Source of the DNA: Lachnospiraceae bacterium
Lineage (GTDB): Bacteria; Bacillota; Clostridia; Lachnospirales; Lachnospiraceae
Direction: 5' to 3'
Length of the DNA stretch: 47,893 nt
Assembly (NCBI GenBank): GCA_022792335.1
Contig: JAAWAV010000059.1
Location: 1-47,893 of the forward strand
Shown: positions 8,335 to 16,646 of the stretch, piece by piece
Position numbering within the stretch: position 1 is the stretch's first letter
How the letters are laid out: every line of letters begins with the position of its first letter
The notes under the pieces: model-generated
Database searches by the model: none
What the model was told of the DNA's origin: nothing
Seen by the model: the letters and a program-made list of their open reading frames with translations, nothing else
Program-made: the position numbers and the translations under genes

Positions 8335-9507
8335 TTATCCTAACCTCTGTATTTCAGTGAAAATTCTGTCACAGTTGTGGTTATCGCGTCTCTTAAAGAT
8401 ACGATTAACACGTTCCATATAGATTTGACTCATTCCATTTGTAAATAAATCCGGAATCGCAGCTACCACAGCATTTTTATTCTCTATTACGGGGCCAAAA
8501 CCGTCATGTTCATAAGAGAACCATCCTTCTTCATAATGACTGCTTCTATAGTCTTTTTTATCAAATTGGAAAAATATCACTGGCTTTTTCTGATATGCAA
8601 AATCAAAAAACACACTGGAAAAATCTGTGATTAAAAGCTTACTTTCTATTAAAAGCTTTTGAACGTCATTCTGGTTCATTCCGGAAATCTGTACATGGGG
8701 TTTATCACATTCAAACAGATGTAAAAACCTATGCATTTCAATATGAGGATAAAATACGAGTCGTATATTATTTTTTTCAAGATAATCATTTAAATCCGGA
8801 TCATTTATTAATTGATTATAATTTTTGTAGTAATCACTATTTAAGAAATCCTTTTCCGTAGCTTTGGCAAACTTCACTCTCCATGTCGGCATAACCAATA
8901 TCTGCTTTTTTACAGGCTTTTCCAAAAAGCAGAATAAATTGTCATATCTGGCTAACCCAGTATACTTAAGAATATTATCTCCATAATCCGTTTCGGCTAA
9001 TAATGCATCGTATTCCTCCTGAGCACCACATATAAACAAATCTAAGGGGCGAGTTTTTTTACTCATATTCGCCTTATCTTTTATAATTCCATGTTGTAAA
9101 AATATTTTCTTTCCGTTTACTCGAATAAGCCCCCTTCTGTCAAGTTGGCCAAATAGTTCAAAGTCCGGCGAATATCCCTGATAATGGGTGCTTACCAAAT
9201 ACTTTGCCTGAATGTATAACATATAATGTTGAAAGGATCGATATCGAACGATATCGTTGCCGTTTATTTTTTTTCGATCCGGCGAGTTATTGCTGATAAC
9301 ATATTTTAACCTGATTTCCGGATGACTAGATTTTAGATAATTATAAAAAAATAGTCCATTATCTCTTGCATCGATGCCCCGTTCCGATAACAGCCACAAT
9401 TCTTTATTATCATTTTTAAAAAATCTCGTCAGTATATAAATAAAATAAAATTTTGCTGTAAACTTTACCTGACAGAAACGTCTTTTCATCGTAGGCCATA
9501 ACTTCAT
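8335..9507 (-). CDS. CDP-glycerol:polyglycerophosphate-type transferase (TagF/Glyphos family)
   Basis: The 390-residue protein shows ELWLLSERGIDARDNGLFFY near the N-terminus, KIFLQHGIIKDKA in the middle and LITDFSSVFFDFAYQKKPVI near the C-terminus, the conserved order of CDP-glycerol glycerophosphotransferases. These transfer an alcohol phosphate from a CDP-activated donor to a cell-envelope glycan. I chose ATG 9507, 8 bases after AAGGTGG, over GTG 9519. In this cluster it is the only obvious CDP-alcohol-dependent transferase. No LicD-like gene is present, so it may attach phosphocholine; glycerol phosphate is the default family substrate. The donor is unresolved. Confidence 0.85.
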   Translation of the reverse strand: MKLWPTMKRRFCQVKFTAKFYFIYILTRFFKNDNKELWLLSERGIDARDNGLFFYNYLKSSHPEIRLKYVISNNSPDRKKINGNDIVRYRSFQHYMLYIQAKYLVSTHYQGYSPDFELFGQLDRRGLIRVNGKKIFLQHGIIKDKANMSKKTRPLDLFICGAQEEYDALLAETDYGDNILKYTGLARYDNLFCFLEKPVKKQILVMPTWRVKFAKATEKDFLNSDYYKNYNQLINDPDLNDYLEKNNIRLVFYPHIEMHRFLHLFECDKPHVQISGMNQNDVQKLLIESKLLITDFSSVFFDFAYQKKPVIFFQFDKKDYRSSHYEEGWFSYEHDGFGPVIENKNAVVAAIPDLFTNGMSQIYMERVNRIFKRRDNHNCDRIFTEIQRLG

Positions 9508-9512
9508 CAAAT

Positions 9513-10718
9513 CTACCACCTTAAAACCTTGTTTCCCTGGAACCGTCCAATATGTTCTACCAGCAATTCTAAAATAATAAAACTGTAGATGTAATGTTGA
9601 TATATAATGGTTCCGTTAATAAACGCAACAAAGACATAATACAAAATTACACACCACATAGTTAATTTATAGGTATGTTTCTTTAAACAATCGAAGTTCT
9701 TTATGAGTACATACATATGGGCAGTAAAACCGATAATCCCTGTGCTAATCAAAACTTCTATGAAATCATTGTGCGCCCATATTTCACGCCCATATTTCAG
9801 ACTGTTTATATGGTAGGAAAACCCAAATCCATTACCGAATAGAACGCCTGATAAGGAGGAGTGAAAATAGGAATCTAAATCAATCAGCCAAAAAACGGTA
9901 CGCCCATTTGTGAATAAATTAATTCCCGACCAGCGAGAATAAGAGTTGGGGTTTATAAATTTATCCATTAACCCAGAATGTATGAATCCATAAATGCCCA
10001 CTAAAATAATGAAAGGAACAAGAATGAGCTTGGAACTGATTTTTTTTATATATAATTTATAAGTCAAAAAATAGACGATTAGTACTGGCACAAGATAGGT
10101 TCTTGCTCCACATTGAAGTATGGCTAGTGCAAACGGCAAATTTACAAAAAGTTTTAACCAGTCATTTTTAATATCTCCGATTACCCAAAGCGCCAGACAC
10201 ATACTCATACAGCACCCACAAGCCAGAACATGATTGGAATATGCAAAGCCTACATAATATTTTCCTCCCCAGTTTGTGTTATAACAGGAGCTGAGAAAAA
10301 AACCTGTAATAATTATTAGAGCGTTTATCAGAACAATGATTTTTATGAAGCCTTTTCTGGCATAAAACACTTCGCGTAATTTATTTCTACATAAAGGATT
10401 TGTCATTTCGCATAAAATAAAAATTGTACTGTACCAATAAATTGCATTATCTAAACCATCAGAAAAAAAATCGGTTTCACGAAAAAGTCCGCTGATAAAC
10501 AATACGGTTGAAATCAAAAGTATAGCCAGATCTTTTTTCCGACAATGCTTGATGTACAATACCCCTGTCAAACACAATATCAAAAGCCCAAGTATTCTAT
10601 TAATAGGAATATAAGCATTCAGAATATTATATAGAAGAGTTGTAGTTGAAAACAAAATAAATATTTCGGTTAATATACTGTACACATTACAAAACTTTGC
10701 CTGATAGATTGATTTCAT
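9513..10718 (-). CDS. Wzy/O-antigen-ligase-like polysaccharide polymerase
   Basis: The protein is about 401 residues of mostly hydrophobic sequence with ten or more predicted membrane spans. A large loop near the C-terminal half contains GREIWAHNDFIEVLISTGII, the Wzy_C/O-antigen-ligase hallmark. It probably polymerises repeat units at the outer face of the membrane. ATG 10718 overlaps the previous stop as TGATG; an in-frame TTG three bases earlier is less likely. The next gene begins six bases before this stop or shortly after it, so the genes are co-translated. Confidence 0.85.
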   Translation of the reverse strand: MKSIYQAKFCNVYSILTEIFILFSTTTLLYNILNAYIPINRILGLLILCLTGVLYIKHCRKKDLAILLISTVLFISGLFRETDFFSDGLDNAIYWYSTIFILCEMTNPLCRNKLREVFYARKGFIKIIVLINALIIITGFFLSSCYNTNWGGKYYVGFAYSNHVLACGCCMSMCLALWVIGDIKNDWLKLFVNLPFALAILQCGARTYLVPVLIVYFLTYKLYIKKISSKLILVPFIILVGIYGFIHSGLMDKFINPNSYSRWSGINLFTNGRTVFWLIDLDSYFHSSLSGVLFGNGFGFSYHINSLKYGREIWAHNDFIEVLISTGIIGFTAHMYVLIKNFDCLKKHTYKLTMWCVILYYVFVAFINGTIIYQHYIYSFIILELLVEHIGRFQGNKVLRW

Positions 10719-11794
10719 CAAAATTTATTTCCTTCTTCCGAAATATTTTTATAAATTTTACGAACGCAGTCTAAATGTTCCGATAAACTGAATTTTGACG
10801 CTATCGTTTTAAACGCATTCTCACTTAATTTTCTTCGTAGTTTTTTATCTTTACTTAAACAATAGATAGAGCTTTTTAACGCTTCAATATCACCTGCTCG
10901 AATTAATATTCCATTTTTTTCACTTTGAATCACTTCAGGAATTGTTGCAATATTGGTTGCTATATTAGGAATCCCATAGGCCATGCTTTCTAAAATTGTC
11001 ATTGGAAGTCCTTCTCTGTAACTGGGCAAAACATGTACAAAGGTATTTTTAAAATACTTATCTCTTTCTTCCCTATTTACCCATCCAATATGAGCAATAC
11101 GATTATTTATACCCAAATCCTTAATTTTATCATAGATAGATGGTTCACCCTCACCACAAAGAATGAATTTAATATTTTCATCTAAGACAGCATCCAGTTC
11201 TCTGATAGCACGTAAAAAATCGAAAATCCCTTTTCTTTCAATCAGCCAACCAAAAAACATCACATATGTCGCGTTTACATTATAGGGATTGATTGCATAT
11301 GTGTTGACTGCATTATAAACCACTCTAATATTTGCGTTTGCGGCCTTATCTTTGATAAATTCACCTTGATTTTTTCCCAGAACGATATTTAGATCCACTT
11401 CATTAAAAATATGATTGATAAACTGTTTATTTTTTTCTGACTGTCTCAGATAAAACTCTGTATAGTCAATATGATGGTGCAGGATCACCTTTATTTTTCT
11501 TCGTTTTAAAAGCTTTGCAAGATATCCTTTTCGAAAAAAACTGCCATTTTCCGTCGTATGAATATGAGCCAGATCATAATGTCTAAATACCGTCAGAAAA
11601 AATATCCTTATATAAGCAATACAATAGAACCCCGCTTTCACTATATTGCTTTTATCAATGTGGGTCGGAATATATGTTATCTCAATATCATTCCAATCTT
11701 TGCAATTTAAATAATTTTTTATTACTGTAACCATTCCTCCGCCTACAGATAATTTTGACCCACACATGAGAACTTTTAATTTCTTATTTGTCAT
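10718..11794 (-). CDS. Glycosyltransferase family 4
   Basis: The 358-residue protein has the GT-B layout of GT4 enzymes: an N-terminal glycine-rich loop (SKLSVGGGMVTVIKNYL), an acceptor-site HHHIDYTEF, and the C-terminal donor motif SYREGLPMTILESMAYG followed by IPNIATNIATIPEVI. It transfers a sugar from a nucleotide donor to the lipid-linked repeat unit at the cytoplasmic face. It overlaps the upstream GT gene by 11 bases. Donor and linkage cannot be read from sequence; GDP-heptose is a plausible donor given the upstream genes. Confidence 0.9.
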   Translation of the reverse strand: MTNKKLKVLMCGSKLSVGGGMVTVIKNYLNCKDWNDIEITYIPTHIDKSNIVKAGFYCIAYIRIFFLTVFRHYDLAHIHTTENGSFFRKGYLAKLLKRRKIKVILHHHIDYTEFYLRQSEKNKQFINHIFNEVDLNIVLGKNQGEFIKDKAANANIRVVYNAVNTYAINPYNVNATYVMFFGWLIERKGIFDFLRAIRELDAVLDENIKFILCGEGEPSIYDKIKDLGINNRIAHIGWVNREERDKYFKNTFVHVLPSYREGLPMTILESMAYGIPNIATNIATIPEVIQSEKNGILIRAGDIEALKSSIYCLSKDKKLRRKLSENAFKTIASKFSLSEHLDCVRKIYKNISEEGNKF

Positions 11795-12554
11795 TTCGTC
11801 TTACCTTATATTTCTTTGCCAATCCAAAGATTCTCATATCATCTACAAAGTACCTTTTAAACATCCTCTTTGGTTCCTGTAGAAATCTAAAGAACCATTC
11901 CAGTCCTGTTTTTTGCATCCATAAGGGAGCTCTTTTTACTCTGCCAGCAATAAAATCAACGCATCCGCCCATGGTGATAGAGATGGGAACGTCATATTTA
12001 TCTTTGTTTTGATAGATGAATTTTTCTTGCTTGGGACAGCCTAAAAAAACAATTAATATATCGGCGTTGCTATTTCTGATTCTTTCATTCGCCATTTCCA
12101 ACTGTTCCAGCTCTTTTTCAAATCCAAATGGTGGAGAGTAGGAATCTACAATCTTCAGCTTGGGAAGTCGATTTTTGATATTTACGGTTGCTTCCTGTAG
12201 AACATCCTCTTTTCCGCCAAAAAGAAATATTCCATAATTTTTTTCGATTGCAAGATCAAATACATCCCAAACGAAATCAGTCATACAGACTCGCTCTTTT
12301 ATCGGAGTTCCAAGATATTTTGACAGTTTAACAATCATCTGTCCATCCGCCAAAATCAAATTGGCATTATCGCAGATTTGCTTTAATTCAGGATCATCCT
12401 GCATTTTTACAACAATATCAGAATTGGGGGTAACTACATAGTGACTTCCATTCTCTTGAATAAATCGATCAACACACGCTTTCGCTTCCGCGGATGTAAG
12501 ATTGTCGATATATGTATTTAAAAATGGAATCCTCTGTGTATTAACCACAATCAT
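11784..12554 (-). CDS. WecG/TagA/CpsF-family glycosyltransferase (GT26)
   Basis: The 256-residue sequence contains HYVVTPNSDIVVKM, ANLILADGQMIVKLSKYLG and FLGCPKQEKFI, then GGCVDFIAGRVKRAPLWMQK, the family's ordered motifs. These enzymes add the second sugar onto an undecaprenyl-linked first sugar in teichoic-acid or capsule assembly. The start is ATG 12554, after AAGGAGAAT. No gene for the first, membrane sugar-phosphate transferase is present in the window, so priming must be done from elsewhere, for example by a TagO/WecA-type enzyme. Confidence 0.92.
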   Translation of the reverse strand: MIVVNTQRIPFLNTYIDNLTSAEAKACVDRFIQENGSHYVVTPNSDIVVKMQDDPELKQICDNANLILADGQMIVKLSKYLGTPIKERVCMTDFVWDVFDLAIEKNYGIFLFGGKEDVLQEATVNIKNRLPKLKIVDSYSPPFGFEKELEQLEMANERIRNSNADILIVFLGCPKQEKFIYQNKDKYDVPISITMGGCVDFIAGRVKRAPLWMQKTGLEWFFRFLQEPKRMFKRYFVDDMRIFGLAKKYKVRRNDK

Positions 12555-12562
12555 ATTCTCCT

Positions 12563-13150
12563 TTATTGACTCAAATGATTTTTACCATAAAGATGCTGAT
12601 AAAGCACGCTTACCATTAAATGATCAAATACCATATGGATATCTTCTGTAACCTGCATGCTATTTACTGGAACATGCAGAGAAACATCGCTTAACTCCCT
12701 GAGTTTTCCTCCATTATAACCAGTAAGCCCAATGACTTTATTTCCACAATTCTTTGCATATTCGACTGCATTAATGATATTTTTAGAGTTGCCACTACCG
12801 GAAATTGCGATTACGATATCCCCTGGCTCAATGACTCCCTGAAGCTGAAACCGGAATATCTCTTCAAATCCAATGTCGTTGGCAATCGCCATAATTGTTG
12901 GAACATTATCGTTAAGACACTGAAACCGGAATTTATCTTCCACATATTCTGAGACGCTTTTTCCGAAATCATTCTGAAAATGTGACGCCGTAGCAGAGCT
13001 GCCGCCATTTCCAAACACATAGATTTTATTATGATTTTTCTGAGCTTCTAATAGTAGATTTAAGGTTTCATTGATTGCCTCCACATTCAGTTTCTGTAAT
13101 ATTTCGATCTCATACGCAATATAATCACGAATACTATTCTGAAATTCCAT
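12563..13150 (-). CDS. gmhA: Phosphoheptose isomerase (GmhA), SIS domain
   Basis: The SIS-domain signature KIYVFGNGGSSATASHFQND, then AISGSGNSKNIINAV and VNSMQVTEDIHMVFDHL, identify GmhA. It converts sedoheptulose 7-phosphate to D-glycero-D-manno-heptose 7-phosphate, the first step of the GDP-heptose route. ATG 13150 has an AGGAG 10 bases upstream and gives 195 residues, the usual length. An in-frame ATG at 13183 would add 11 residues but has no clear ribosome binding site. It sits three to four codons after hddC. Confidence 0.9.
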   Translation of the reverse strand: MEFQNSIRDYIAYEIEILQKLNVEAINETLNLLLEAQKNHNKIYVFGNGGSSATASHFQNDFGKSVSEYVEDKFRFQCLNDNVPTIMAIANDIGFEEIFRFQLQGVIEPGDIVIAISGSGNSKNIINAVEYAKNCGNKVIGLTGYNGGKLRELSDVSLHVPVNSMQVTEDIHMVFDHLMVSVLYQHLYGKNHLSQ

Positions 13151-13186
13151 CTTAGATTTCTCCTGTTCTGGTTCATTTGCCATATA

Positions 13187-14488
13187 TCAATTTGCGCCAA
13201 TTAGCTTAATGTGTTCAATTGCATCTAAGAAAGTAGTTACTTTATATTCAGGAGCAACCCTGTATTTTTTATTTTTTTCCGCTTCATCTGTTAAAACCAA
13301 TATTGTTCTCATCCCGGCATCAATACCGGTTAGAAGATTGGTTGTCGCATCACTGATATACCATGATTGTGAAAAATCAATATTATACTTTTCTGCCGCC
13401 CGTAATAGCATATGAATCTTGGAACTTTTACTTTCTTCATGAGCTTTTACTTTTATAATCTTTTCTTCGCAACTTTTATAAGGAGAGCGGAAGTAGAATA
13501 ATATATCGTCTAAATAAGCGCCCTGTTTTCCGAGTTCCATTTCTATCCTCATAGAAGCTTCTTCCAGTTCCTGGAAGGTGAAGCTTACTTTCGCAGTGTC
13601 TGGCTGATTCATTACAGCTATGGCAAGATAGAGAGACTGATTGATTTCCTTCATCGCTTGAATCATTTCGTCTAATAATTTAAAATCTTCCATTTTCCTG
13701 AGAAATTCAGCATATTGATTGAGGGGGCCCCAAAAATCTAAAAATATTGCTTTTTGCTTATGCCTAAGACACCTACCTGCAACAATTCCATTTCTAATAT
13801 CAGTTAAAACGGCTTTCAGTCTATCTGGTGTTCCCATATCTTTTACATATTCTGTAGAGCGATAAGCATAAACGTTCTGTTCGTTTATTTGTCCAGCTAT
13901 CAGTTCCTTTTCCAGATCCGTTTTTTCTGCTGTCTTTATCTTGTCCAGTAACCTGGGGCTCACACAATAAATACCGGCATTTACAAAATTATGATAGTAG
14001 AAATCTCGTTCAAGGTTTTTTAAGGCTATTTTCGTTACTTTGTTCTCTTCGTCTGCGATAACCACATCACTGTCATATGGATGTGCGTTCGGATGGCAAT
14101 AAAGGGTAATTAGACCGCCAGAATTTTTATGAAATTTCATAAAACGATTAAAATCGATATCCAGGATTAAATCTCCGAATAAAAGAACAAAATCCTCTGT
14201 TACGTTTCCCTTCAAATAATAAAGGGCTCCCGCAGTCCCCAGCGGTCTGTCCTCTATAAGATAGGCGATTTTTACTCCAAATTTTTGGCCGTCTCCAAAA
14301 TATTTTTGAATGATGTTACCTAGATATCCCACGATTAAAATTACTTCAGTTATTCCGCTTTTTTTAAGTGTCTCTATCTGATATTCAAGAATCGGCTTTC
14401 CGTCTATTGGAAACATAGGTTTGGGGATATCTTTTGAAATTGACTGCAATCGAGTTCCTTTTCCGCCCGCCATAATTACGGCTTTCAT
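13187..14488 (-). CDS. hddC: Heptose-1-phosphate guanylyltransferase (HddC-like) fused to a degenerate HAD domain
   Basis: Residues 1-235 form a sugar nucleotidyltransferase (MAGGKGTRLQSISKDIPKPM, LLFGDLILDIDF, DMGTPDRLK), expected to make GDP-D-glycero-alpha-D-manno-heptose. Residues 245-433 align with the GmhB/HAD-IIIA phosphatase layout, but the active site is broken. The DxD motif reads LDFWGPLN (Asp251, Trp253), the GDxxxD motif reads SDATTN (Asn384), and the cysteine-rich zinc region is replaced. The HAD part is probably structural or regulatory. ATG 14488 overlaps the upstream stop as ATGA, ruling out a longer reading from 14563. Bifunctional GmhB-HddC fusions are known; this one seems to have lost the phosphatase. 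Confidence 0.85.
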   Translation of the reverse strand: MKAVIMAGGKGTRLQSISKDIPKPMFPIDGKPILEYQIETLKKSGITEVILIVGYLGNIIQKYFGDGQKFGVKIAYLIEDRPLGTAGALYYLKGNVTEDFVLLFGDLILDIDFNRFMKFHKNSGGLITLYCHPNAHPYDSDVVIADEENKVTKIALKNLERDFYYHNFVNAGIYCVSPRLLDKIKTAEKTDLEKELIAGQINEQNVYAYRSTEYVKDMGTPDRLKAVLTDIRNGIVAGRCLRHKQKAIFLDFWGPLNQYAEFLRKMEDFKLLDEMIQAMKEINQSLYLAIAVMNQPDTAKVSFTFQELEEASMRIEMELGKQGAYLDDILFYFRSPYKSCEEKIIKVKAHEESKSSKIHMLLRAAEKYNIDFSQSWYISDATTNLLTGIDAGMRTILVLTDEAEKNKKYRVAPEYKVTTFLDAIEHIKLIGAN

Positions 14489-15456
14489 AGATAAATCCCC
14501 GCCTTTATTATGTCTTCTACCGTCTGCCTGACAGCTTCGTCTGAAGTATATTGGGGTTTCCACCCAGTTGATAAGATTTTCGAAATATCATAGGAAAATT
14601 TAGGTACATCGCCTTTCCAGCCTCTGTCTTCACCTGTATATTGAAAGGTTACATTTGTAAGTTTCATCACATCGACAACGATTTCAGCGATACGTGTGAC
14701 AGATGTTCCTTTACTTTCTACACTGATATTAAATATTTCCTCGCCCTGTTTAAAATTACTGGTAAGTTTTATAATCGCTTCAATGAGGTCAAGAACATAA
14801 ATATATGGTTTACACTGTGTTCCATCGCCTAAAATTTCTAATTCATGGGGTGTTTTTCTCAATTTGTTTATAAAATCAAATACCGCCCCGTGTGTTAGTC
14901 GTGGTCCGATAACATTCGGAAATCTGAAAATAACCACATTCATATCACACATAGAAGTATAAGAAGAAATAAATGCTTCTGAGGCAAGTTTAGCCCCTCC
15001 ATAATAAGAAATGGGTTTAATATCTCCAGTTGTTTCTTTCAATTTTACGTCCGGTATCTCTCCATAAACAGCAGACGTTGATGCAAAAAACAAATTCTTT
15101 ACCTTTGCTTTTCGCATTCCTTCTAAGATAGTACGGGTCGTTAAAAATGTATCATTAAAATCTATTGACGGTTCTTTTCCCCCTTTTTGGATATCTGAGT
15201 TAGCCGCCATATGGTATACGGCATCAATTGAATTTTCCGCAAAAAGTCTATCTACTTCTCTCTGTTTGGCAAGTTCTATTTGATAAAATTTGACCGTTCC
15301 AGTTTCAGATGGATTTTTATCTGAAAAAAGATGCCTGATATTCTGATCGCCAAAAATCAATTTGTCTGCAACAATAATATGATGTCCGTCAGCTATTAGA
15401 CGGTCGCATAAATGACTGCCAATAAACCCTGCTCCACCAGCGACTAAAACATTCAT
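14485..15456 (-). CDS. NAD(P)-dependent sugar-nucleotide epimerase/dehydratase (extended SDR)
   Basis: The N-terminus has the Rossmann glycine motif VAGGAGFIGSHLCDRL. The active site shows FASTSAVYG (Ser/Thr) and YYGGAK (Tyr and Lys of YxxxK), followed by NVIGPR and GDGTQCKPYIYVLDL. At 323 residues it is a normal extended SDR. It lies between the heptose kinase and guanylyltransferase genes, so it may remodel GDP-heptose; the substrate is not determined by sequence and a UDP-hexose is possible. ATG 15456 follows AAGGAAAGG. It is translationally coupled to hddC. Confidence 0.88.
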   Translation of the reverse strand: MNVLVAGGAGFIGSHLCDRLIADGHHIIVADKLIFGDQNIRHLFSDKNPSETGTVKFYQIELAKQREVDRLFAENSIDAVYHMAANSDIQKGGKEPSIDFNDTFLTTRTILEGMRKAKVKNLFFASTSAVYGEIPDVKLKETTGDIKPISYYGGAKLASEAFISSYTSMCDMNVVIFRFPNVIGPRLTHGAVFDFINKLRKTPHELEILGDGTQCKPYIYVLDLIEAIIKLTSNFKQGEEIFNISVESKGTSVTRIAEIVVDVMKLTNVTFQYTGEDRGWKGDVPKFSYDISKILSTGWKPQYTSDEAVRQTVEDIIKAGIYL

Positions 15457-15472
15457 GATGTTTTTCCTTTCC

Positions 15473-16459
15473 TTAAATAAAATCTCTATCTGTCATTACA
15501 ATGGTCGCACCGGAATTATCCATTTCAAAATCCATCTCACGTAAATCGTTCAAAGCTGCTCGGACACTCTTTTGTCTGTCTTTCGGAACATAGAAAAGCA
15601 TAAATCCGGCCCCACCAGCGCCCAACAGTTTTCCTCCTGTAGCTCCGGCATTGGTTGCACGAACATAAACATCATCAATAAAAGAAGTGGAAATACCAGA
15701 TGCCAGCGATTTTTTTAACATCCAGTTTTCATGAAGCAGATCCCCCATTGCATCAACGTTATTTTTCTGCAACTCTTTTTTTAATGTTTTTGCAATTTTG
15801 CACATTTGTTTTTGGATCATTGCTTTATCAAAACATGTAATATTTTGTGACTGTTCTTGTAAAATTATGGATGCTGTATGGGTGCCTCCCAAATAAAACA
15901 TAAGAAGATTACTTTCTAGTTTTTGGTAGCTTTCGGGCATCATGATAATTGGTTCGACATTCACAAAACCGTCTGGCATAAACTCGTAGAACTTCAATCC
16001 ACCAAATGCTGCCGCAAATTGATCCTGCTTACCGATTGGTTCTCCCAGTTTTTCAATTTCAACCGTACAAGCGTCTTTGGCAAGTTTATATTTGGATACG
16101 TATCGTCCGATATATGTGTAAAGAAGGTGAAGAAGGGCCACGGTAAAAGTACTGGAGGAACCCAGGCCTGTCCCCGCTGGTATATCGGCCATACTGGCAA
16201 TTTCTACCCCTTTTAAATTAAAATCACTAAGACATTGTTTAAAAATACGATGTTCAATTTCAGAGAAGTCCTGTACTACCTCTATTTTTGAGTATTTAAG
16301 AACAATCTGTTCTTTCTCAAAATAATTATGGATATTAAGATACATATATTTTCGAATGGTAGTGCTCAATACACATCCGCCGTACTTTTTATAAAAGCTT
16401 GGCAAATCACTGCCACCGCCGCAAAAGCTAACTCGAAAAGGCGCTCTTGCAATAATCAT
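15473..16459 (-). CDS. hddA: D-glycero-alpha-D-manno-heptose-7-phosphate 1-kinase (HddA), GHMP kinase
   Basis: The start MIIARAPFRVSFCGGGSD and the ATP-binding PAGTGLGSSSTFTVALLH, plus the C-terminal GGKLLGAGGAGFMLFYVP, are typical of HddA-type GHMP kinases (328 residues). It phosphorylates heptose 7-phosphate at C1. With gmhA and hddC it gives three of the four steps to GDP-heptose; the phosphatase step is in doubt (see the fused HAD domain). The ATG follows GGAAGAGGG. It is the first gene of the minus-strand cluster, 95 bases beyond the right 35-bp repeat. Confidence 0.9.
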   Translation of the reverse strand: MIIARAPFRVSFCGGGSDLPSFYKKYGGCVLSTTIRKYMYLNIHNYFEKEQIVLKYSKIEVVQDFSEIEHRIFKQCLSDFNLKGVEIASMADIPAGTGLGSSSTFTVALLHLLYTYIGRYVSKYKLAKDACTVEIEKLGEPIGKQDQFAAAFGGLKFYEFMPDGFVNVEPIIMMPESYQKLESNLLMFYLGGTHTASIILQEQSQNITCFDKAMIQKQMCKIAKTLKKELQKNNVDAMGDLLHENWMLKKSLASGISTSFIDDVYVRATNAGATGGKLLGAGGAGFMLFYVPKDRQKSVRAALNDLREMDFEMDNSGATIVMTDRDFI

Positions 16460-16507
16460 TCGCTATTTCCCTCTTCCTTATAATTTTAATATGAAATTTT
16501 AAAATGG

Positions 16508-16535
16508 ATGTTAGAAAAGATATATATAAACTCAA
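16508..16535 (-). promoter_or_regulatory. Candidate promoter of the minus-strand polysaccharide cluster
   Basis: On the minus strand, TTGAGT (16535-16530) and TAACAT (16513-16508) are 16 bases apart. This places initiation about 40 bases before the hddA ATG. It lies on the cassette side of the 35-bp repeat, so an excised or swapped cassette would keep it. Neither hexamer is perfect and the region is AT-rich. Confidence 0.4.
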
Positions 16536-16553
16536 ACGGATGAATGCGTATGA

Positions 16554-16588
16554 AAAGCATCCTCTATACAACAAATATTTGGCTACAC
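16554..16588. repeat. 35-bp direct repeat, right copy (possible recombination site)
   Basis: It is identical to 105-139 and in the same orientation, with no flanking similarity. The central palindrome CAAATATTTG lies at 16572-16581. It is one base from the T-tract of the recombinase terminator and about 60 bases from the recombinase stop codon. Between the two copies lie 16.4 kb holding the AlbA-type gene and the whole minus-strand cluster. Confidence 0.85.
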
Positions 16589-16589
16589 T

Positions 16590-16635
16590 AAAAATCTCCC
16601 ACCGGTGTGAGGAAGTTCATCACATTCGGTGGGAG
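16590..16635 (-). terminator. Rho-independent terminator of the recombinase operon
   Basis: CTCCCACCG with GTGTGA (16596-16610) pairs with TCACAT, a bulged T, then CGGTGGGAG (16620-16635). On the minus strand the hairpin is followed by ATTTTTA. It lies 11 bases past the recombinase stop and would separate the recombinase transcript from the polysaccharide cluster. Confidence 0.8.
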
Positions 16636-16646
16636 AGTAAGAGCAG

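Noticed and set aside
14489-14563. Extended N-terminus of the HddC-like protein
   Set aside because: The longer reading lies inside the upstream gene, and the ATGA overlap at 14485-14488 plus family alignment fix the start at 14488.
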